Shown here: one piece after another, positions 57,745-64,000 of the stretch
Layout of the letters: each line of letters starts with the position of its first letter
How positions within the stretch are numbered: position 1 is the first letter of the stretch
NCBI GenBank assembly: GCA_028984105.1
Contig: CM054813.1
Span: 10,610,681-10,674,680, forward strand
DNA from: Lavandula angustifolia
Taxonomy: Eukaryota > Streptophyta > Magnoliopsida > Lamiales > Lamiaceae
Direction: 5' to 3'
DNA: 64,000 bases
Made by a program: the position numbers and the translations under genes
The notes under the pieces: generated by a model
Told to the model about the DNA's origin: nothing
Seen by the model: only the letters and a program-made list of their open reading frames with translations
The model's database searches: none

Positions 57745-59290
57745 TGCTACCTGGTGATCGCTGTTTCGCACCAAATAATCCTGCAAAACTTGAGAATTAT
57801 ATCAGTATAGTTCATAGGGTATCAAACACAGGGAACGGAAGACTAGATGCATTATTTTTCTACTTATCTATGTTTTTGGTTAGCAACCAAGAAAGTTTAA
57901 TTTTTACTAAACTAAGAAATTATTAAAACTGAACTGAATTGAAAACTGTATGAACAGGGCAACTGAGAGACAGGTCCAGCAGAATATTCACACACACGTA
58001 ATTCCAATCATCGGCACTTAATATTAATTAATCTCAAGAATCTACTAGTTATAGATTGTCGTAATTAAACTGACACAACCCTCACTCCCACTTACTTAGT
58101 CGGTAACCGCTATGTTGGGCATCAAAACGACTACTTCTCTAACCTAACTACAACCTACGTTGTTGGACAATCAATAGATTTAATAGCTAGAAAGCTTTAT
58201 CGAACGAATGGAGCCTACTCGTATGTTGGGCATCTAATAGTCTCCTATCGGTTTAATCCAACTATTCTAACGAATAATTTCGCTACTTACCTATCATTGT
58301 TCCACGAGAAACGATGGAAGTACTAAGTTAGCTACAAACTGCGCAACCTAGGGTGATCAGGCCTAAATTACTAGTCAGATTAATTAATTCAGAATTAACT
58401 CGAAACCCTTTTGATTAATTATTCGAACCTAAGCCTCATGTACTGTTCACGTGTGCATTTACATTCTGTCGGACCCTAAAAGACTTAGCTACTCATGCAG
58501 ACGCTTCGGTTGGGCAACTGAGACAGTTTACAGAACATAAACATAAACATGAATAACCTTAGATCTAGCATGAACGAAATTTAAAACAACTAAGGCACGA
58601 AATAATAGAATAATTAAACCTACGAAATTTAACTAAAACTTGAATTAAAATAGAAATAGAGTTTCAAACGTAAATCCGATCTCTAAACTAGAACGACAAG
58701 AAGTAAACGGAAAGTAAAACGAGAATTCAATTTCGGAAACATAAACGAACAAACCAACGAAAAGTAAAGTGTTTCTTCTTCTCCTAATAACTACGAATGG
58801 GTTGGATTCTTGAACAGAATGGATTGGTGGTGTGGATTCGGCTCTGACGGCGATCGGCAGCGGTCGGAAATGAAATCGGGAGTTAGGATTTTTTTCGGTG
58901 TGAATGAACGGAAGTGAAGGAGCGGGTATATGCGGGAATAAGGTCTGATTTCGTGCTCCTTCCTCTCTTTATATACTTCCTTTCTTGATCTCCAAGTTAG
59001 GTCAAATCCCTCTTTGATAAGGAAAATGATTTGGATAGATAAGGAAATAATATCTTTCCTTATCCATCACAAAATATCTTCAAGATACTTCCCTCCTTAC
59101 AAATATGTGTCCACGTTAGTATTCTCGTGCCTTTTCATCATGAAATATCATCAAATAGCATCCTCGTCACCTTGCCACGTCAGCACTTAAAACCTGCATT
59201 TTTTACCACTGCGAGTGCACCGGTTGGCCAATTGAAGCACTTTTCGGCCAGAAATTACTAAGTACGAAAACGATTCATCAAATATCCTTA
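57745..59290 (-). repeat. Probable 3' LTR of the gypsy element
   Basis: On the - strand a TATA box (TATATAAAGAG, near 58964-58974) is followed by a leader-like C-rich stretch and a long untranslated tract that ends at about 57745. This order fits U3-R-U5. The outer end is inferred from where the pseudogene stops; the inner end is approximate. Confidence 0.45.
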
Positions 59291-61289
59291 CACTTGATTT
59301 ATACTCGCCCTCGAGTATAAGAAGAGACAAAAGATAAGTACTTAGTCATTTCGGCCAATCCCCAAAACTCAAAACAAAAATAAAAGACTCAAGGCAAATA
59401 AAGACACGACATAACAAGGACACAATGACACGAAAAACGACGACATGAAGCAGCACCAATCAATCCGAAAATCTCAACACCAATTAACTAGCCAAGCAAA
59501 TCAATTCATGCAAGTATGCTCTCATCAAGCAAGTAAACAATGCGAATTTTGAAACTAGGCACACATATATCAACTTAGTCAAAATCTAAACAATGTGGAT
59601 CTCCTCAAGGTTCGCTCATCACTCAACTAATCTAGGTCCGGTTCAAGTCACTCAAGAAAATAAATTCATACAATCACGATAAGAGATCGTCACAATAGCA
59701 ATACCAAGGAGGTCTTTCTCATTTGGTTGTAATGGGGCTTAAGACTTAGACAAATTGATGTTGATAAGGGTCCTAGGGGTACTAAGTTCCATCAAAATTA
59801 CAATTTAATGTTATGCATGTCAAATTCACTTACTTGTGCAATTAGTACAACATTTCACATCATCCCACCACTTAACAATTTCGCACAAATGCTACAATTA
59901 TTCTATGTACCCTTTTTTTTTCTCTGCCACATCTCTTTTTTTTTTTCGAATATTTCATATGTATTTTTCGTGGCAAATTTTTTTTTTCTTCTTTTTCAAC
60001 ATTTTGGGTTCAGACTGGCTCAACTGGGTAATCAGGCCACTTATAATCTGATTTTTTGTTAGCAGCTTATACATTCAAAATTGCTGGCCTATACAAATCT
60101 TTTTGCAGCACCTTTTAATTGGGAAGGCGGAGGACATATGTAACAATTCTCTAAACAACAACTATTATGCACAAGAAAATTTAGACACGCAATAACATGG
60201 GTCAAGAGAAAGTTTAAAAGACCTTGGCTAAATTTTTACTAACTCATATCAAATAATCGGTCAAGGCTCAATTTTGGCTCACTATGGGATAATTTAGGGT
60301 CGGAAATATTTTGTCGCGGCCATGTGGCTAAAAATCCCTAGTGCCTCCTATCATTTATCACAAATGACTCAAACTTATTGCGATTTTGCGGATAAACACT
60401 CTCAAAAGAAATAGTAGGAAGTGTCCTACTTTAAGGCTCAAATCTAATTTAAGTGAGTGATTTATAAAATTCGATCCAACAAAGTTTATTTTTCCTCATC
60501 CCAAATTACATACACACATGTGCCTAGATCTACTTTTCACAAAGTCTACAAGCAAGCATATTGAAACATAAAAGCACAAATAAGACATGCTTGAGCATAG
60601 AAAACGACGTATCAAAAATCAAAAATTTTGGCATGCTTCGACACAAAATACCCCCCTCCTTACACTTAAAACTTGCTCGCCCTCGAGCACGAAGAAAAAA
60701 CAAAACAAAGAGAGAAGACATGACAAAATAAACACAAAAACTCCATCCTTACACTTGATCCCTATCAAGTGTAAGAATAAACTAAAACAAAAGACAAAAG
60801 AAAATAAATATCCCCTCCTTACACTTGAGGCCTATCAAGTGTAAGGACACAAAAGACTCACAAAAACTAATTCAAAATAGAAAAAAAAAACGAAAAACAA
60901 AAATCGGGGAGACAAAAGGCTCATCACGGTGTGACAAATGGAAAATATCGGGAGACAAAAGGCTCATCTTGGTTAAGTGAAGTGATCACACTTAACCAAG
61001 AATCCAAAAAATTAGAAGAAAAACACTAAGCATAAAAACGGCAAAAACAAAACAAAATACGAAACATAAAAATGGAATATAAATAACAAACACGGGTTGC
61101 CTCCCGGTAGCGCCTCTCTTTAGAGTCTTCGGCTAGACCATCTTCCAAGATCAATTGTGTGATGGTATGAACAGTGGAGTCTCATACACTGCCTTGATCA
61201 CCCGCTTCAATCTCTTCCCACGGTCTTTATACCACTTGAAATCTTCAAAGGCCTTCTTCCAAAATTTTTTCTCACACTTGGTTGATGGC
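59291..61289 (-). other. Non-coding internal region of the gypsy element
   Basis: Between the protease stop and the LTR there is about 2 kb of A-rich, low-complexity DNA with repeated CTTACACTTGA and CCTATCAAGTGTAAG phrases (60750-60850) and AGACAAAAGGCTCATC repeated at 60912 and 60956. No pol domain is recognisable in any frame. Confidence 0.6.
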
Positions 61290-61976
61290 CTATCCATTTG
61301 TAGTCTGCCCCTTTGCTGCCCTTTTCTTGTCTCTTTCAGGTTGGGGCTTCAATCCCACGGTTTTCAGCCATTCTACTACAGAATCGTCTTGACTGGGCAA
61401 CTGAGACACACTGCTGACAGTCGCCAATTCCGAAGTTGCGTATAAGGCCAAGATGCTTTCTCTGATCTCCTCGTCCCTCATATCCTCGAGATCTGATTCG
61501 GTAAGCCCTTGAGTCAAGGTGACCTCAATTTTATCCTGCATCACATACGTCTCAAGATATTCTTGGACAAAGTTTTCAATGGAGTCAGTAGAAAAAGCAT
61601 CTTCATTTTCATGATCAAAGGGTCTCTTAAGTGCATCGACAATGTGATGAACATAGATTTCATTATGGTATGCAACACTTATAGATCCCTCATCTACATT
61701 AAGTATGGCATTTACAATTTTTAAGAATGGTCTACCCAATAAAACACCCGCAGTACCCTCAACTTGTCTATCATTAGTATATATAATATAGAAATCTGCC
61801 GGATAGACAAAATTGTTAATTCTGACCAAAATGTTTTCGAGTAAACCTACCGGAGCAATGCATGACCTATCCGCTAATTGAATTATCACCTTAGTAGATA
61901 CTAACTATTCTCCTACCAATTTATTATATACGGATAAAGACATAACATTTATTGATGCACCTAAATCACACATGGC
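61290..61976 (-). pseudogene. Gypsy aspartic protease region (broken)
   Basis: Directly after the gag frame comes AMCDLGASINVMSLSVYNKL, the Athila-type retropepsin site with catalytic Asp in DLGAS, then IIQLADRSCIAPVGLLENIL and GTAGVLLGRPFLKIVNAIL (the flap and the LLGRPFL motif). Two in-frame stops, at 61974-61976 and 61905-61907, separate it from gag and interrupt its start. An acidic tail of about 110 residues follows, ending in QTTNG. The frame stays open for 199 codons after the second stop. Confidence 0.82.
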
Positions 61977-63107
61977 TTACTTAATCATAAAATCACCCAT
62001 CAGACAGGGCAGTGTAAACATACCTGGGTCAGCACATTTAGCAGGCAACATTCTTTGTATGATTGCTGACACAATGTGGTCCAACAAAACTTTTTCGAAC
62101 TTGGGAACTTTTTCGACAATAAAATCCTTCACAAATTTCCTGAACTTGAGAATCTTCACGGCCTCAAGGAAAGGAATGTTAATCTCCAATTTCTCGAACA
62201 GCTTCAAGTAATCCATGTTTTCCTTGTTCGACGTTCTCTTCCTTTCTAAGGCTTCTGGAAATGGACGAGATAATTTCGGTTCAGACTCCGATTGGCCAGT
62301 GTGAACACCTTCCTCATCCTGTTCTGGTTCAGCATCTTCAGCATGCTGTTCTGTTGGGCGGTATGCTCGTGCAGTCTGTTCTGCAGCCTTCTTCTTTTCT
62401 GCCAGCTTTTCTGGGTGTCTCGCTTGCACAATCAGGCAAGGCAGTTCTTTTCCTCCACGCAACGTAATCTGATTGCAGTTGTGGGCATTTGAATTGGGCT
62501 GTATTTGAGCTTGTGAAGGTAAACACTCTGGACCTCCCTTCAGATCTTGGAGTGAACTGTCCAGTTTGGACATTTGCTTAGACAGATTTTCCAAAATAAC
62601 TTGTTGATCCATCTTCAATTGTTGCATCTCTTCCTTCATGGCTTGAATATCATTTTGATTTGAAATTATCTCCTTCTCCATCTGCCTCTGATATGTAATT
62701 GATTCCTTTTGAAAAGCAATCATTTCGCGCATCAATTCTTCAAACGAAGAAGATCCCTGGTCCGCCTGGCCAGGCGATGGACCTTGCTGCTGATATATTC
62801 GATTGTGCGGAGGCTTGTATGTTTGAGACGGTTGTTTAGCATAGTTTATACCATTAGTAGGTGTCTGGTACAAATTGTCATAGCGGTAGATGAGTTGTTG
62901 TACTTGACTTTCTGGAAATTCCACTCGCTTGTGCAGTCGGGCATCGTTCTCTCCATCTATTTCCTTTTTACCGCACATACTTAATTGACTTACATTAGCC
63001 ATAGCATTCGGATTAGGCTGAGTATGAGCTGGAAGTTGTCCTTGAGTGCTCTTCATCTCTTGCATCGTAGAATTCAGCTTATTCATCTGCTTGGCCAAGT
63101 TTTCCAT
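61977..63107 (-). pseudogene. Gypsy gag, C-terminal part with an internal duplication
   Basis: The 376-codon frame begins ENLAKQMNKLNSTMQEMKST and is rich in Gln and coiled-coil heptads. It continues through YKPPHNRIYQQQ, a second coiled coil ENLSKQMSKLDSSLQDLKGG and the NQITLRGGKELPCL segment, then PLEKLEINIPFLEA-like linker sequence (KLFEKLEINIPFLEAVKI) typical of Athila/Tat gag before protease. The coiled coil plus trailing GK(E) segment occurs twice. Confidence 0.8.
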
Positions 63108-63291
63108 CGTAGCTTGCTAATCCTTCTTTGTCTGATTTATCTCCCGCTGCATTTGTTGTTGAAACACAGTAGTGTCCTTCTGCGAAGAAACCATTTCGGC
63201 CAAAAGTTTTTCTAATGGATTCTGCTGCTCCGGTTGGGCAACCGGAGCACTCTGCTGCTGAAAACTGCCTTTGATGCGGAGGTCTATACGC

Positions 63292-64000
63292 CTACTGATA
63301 GCTATGCTGATTAGGAGTCTTGTATGATTGCTGAAATTGTTGTTGAGGCGGATTCCTCGGTTGAAATTGCTCTTCCGGTTGCCTCCAACGAAGGTTCGGA
63401 TGAACCCCTTGCTGTCCGCTCCAATTTCCAGCTATGTTAGCTTCTTCTCCTGGACATTGTAGTGATGTATGTCCTTTCTCTCCACATGCTCCACATACGT
63501 GATCGGTAATCGATCGGCATGAAGCAGAAGCGTTCTGCTTAAGTAATAAGTCGAGCTTGTCTTGCAATAGGCTGAATTTTGCCTCTACCTTACTATCAAT
63601 CTCATCCATGTAGTCGGAATGAGACCAATTGACAGCTCTCCTTGTTGGTGTCGGCCCCTTATAATGTGAGGTGGATTCCGCAAGTCCTTCAATTATATTT
63701 CTTGCATCTTCGTACAGGCTTGTATGGAAATTCCCTTTCAAACCGATATCGACCATGGTTTTTGCTTCGTCAGTCATTCCTTGATAAAAAATTTGTAGAA
63801 GCTCCACGTCTGAGTAGCCATGGTTGGGACAACTATCGACAAGTCGTCCAAATCTCTCCCAATATGCGCCGAAAGATTCATCGATTTCTTGAGCGATCCC
63901 GGAAATCTGCTTCTTAAGTTTATTCGTCTTTGATTGTGGGAAATACTTATTCAAGAAAACCGTACGCGTCTGGGCCCACGCCGTGATCGTGTTTGGCTTA
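63292..64000 (-). pseudogene. Gypsy gag, N-terminal and zinc-knuckle part (continues off the right edge)
   Basis: The frame is open to the window edge and encodes the retrotransposon gag core: AWAQTRTVFLNKYFPQSKTN, then ESFGAYWERFGRLVDSCPNH and ELLQIFYQGM, typical of the Athila/Tat gag. A zinc knuckle CGACGEKGHTSLQC lies at about 63453-63495. A Pro/Gln-rich tail follows and a stop appears at about 63292, after which the gag sequence continues in another frame to 63107. The protein starts outside the window. Confidence 0.82.

Larger units (their letters stand above)
57745..64000 (-). mobile_element. Ty3/gypsy (Athila/Tat-like) retroelement, incomplete in the window
   Basis: Gag and aspartic-protease sequences read leftwards from the right edge. 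West of them lie about 3.5 kb without any coding domain, then an LTR-like segment whose outer end is probably TGCTACCTGG at 57745, where the upstream pseudogene sequence stops. No reverse transcriptase, RNase H or integrase is seen where they should follow protease. The element is therefore either a non-autonomous gag-protease derivative or deleted. Its other LTR lies beyond the window. Confidence 0.8.

Overview
The window is nuclear DNA of a flowering plant, most likely a eudicot. The host genes have several short exons with GT..AG introns, the gene-free DNA is AT-rich, and transposable elements fill a large share of the window. Species cannot be read from the sequence; an asterid is a guess.

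Host genes are few. At the left edge (about 305-3429, + strand) are the last four exons of a TRAF/MATH-domain protein of the MUSE13/MUSE14 (TRAF1A/B) type; its MATH domain lies outside the window. At 4658-4987 (- strand) is a small gene for a secreted, proline- and cysteine-containing peptide with its own TATA box. At about 45750-49225 (+ strand) is a six-coding-exon TPX2-domain microtubule protein of the WVD2-like type. Two host-derived loci are dead: a polygalacturonase-inhibitor (PGIP) gene at 24393-32460, split by a retrotransposon, and a relative of a plant zinc-knuckle (CCHC) family at about 56060-57744, cut off by another retrotransposon.

Four large mobile elements dominate. (1) A 5.97-kb CACTA (En/Spm) element at 15579-21548 sits inside a ~102-bp tandem repeat, with a 3-bp target duplication and decayed transposase genes. 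(2) A 7.18-kb Ty1/copia element at 24929-32109 (gag-pol on the - strand) has an uninterrupted 1414-codon polyprotein, two LTRs and a CTATC target duplication inside the PGIP pseudogene. (3) A 7.74-kb Mutator-like element at 33109-40851 has a perfect 9-bp target duplication. It carries two convergent genes, a Ulp1-like cysteine protease/DUF1985 gene (+) and a MULE transposase (-), plus arrays of a GAGCGGGATT motif at both ends and in the middle. This layout matches the ULP-carrying (Kaonashi-like) MULEs and is the most notable system here. (4) A Ty3/gypsy Athila/Tat-like element runs from about 57745 off the right edge (- strand). It has gag and protease but no visible reverse transcriptase or integrase, and an internal duplication in gag.

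Small non-autonomous elements fill much of the rest: two related hAT-like elements (11631-12513 and 52685-53573, the latter with a perfect 8-bp duplication), other hAT-like elements at 42.6-43.5 kb, 50.1-50.7 kb and 50.8-51.3 kb, several Stowaway-like MITEs with CTCCCTCC ends, a MULE-type MITE in a WVD2-like intron, a PIF/Harbinger-like remnant and a mariner transposase fragment. No tRNA, rRNA or CRISPR was found. Exon limits were read by eye from frame continuity and GT/AG sites; all family names come from recognising motifs, not from a database search.
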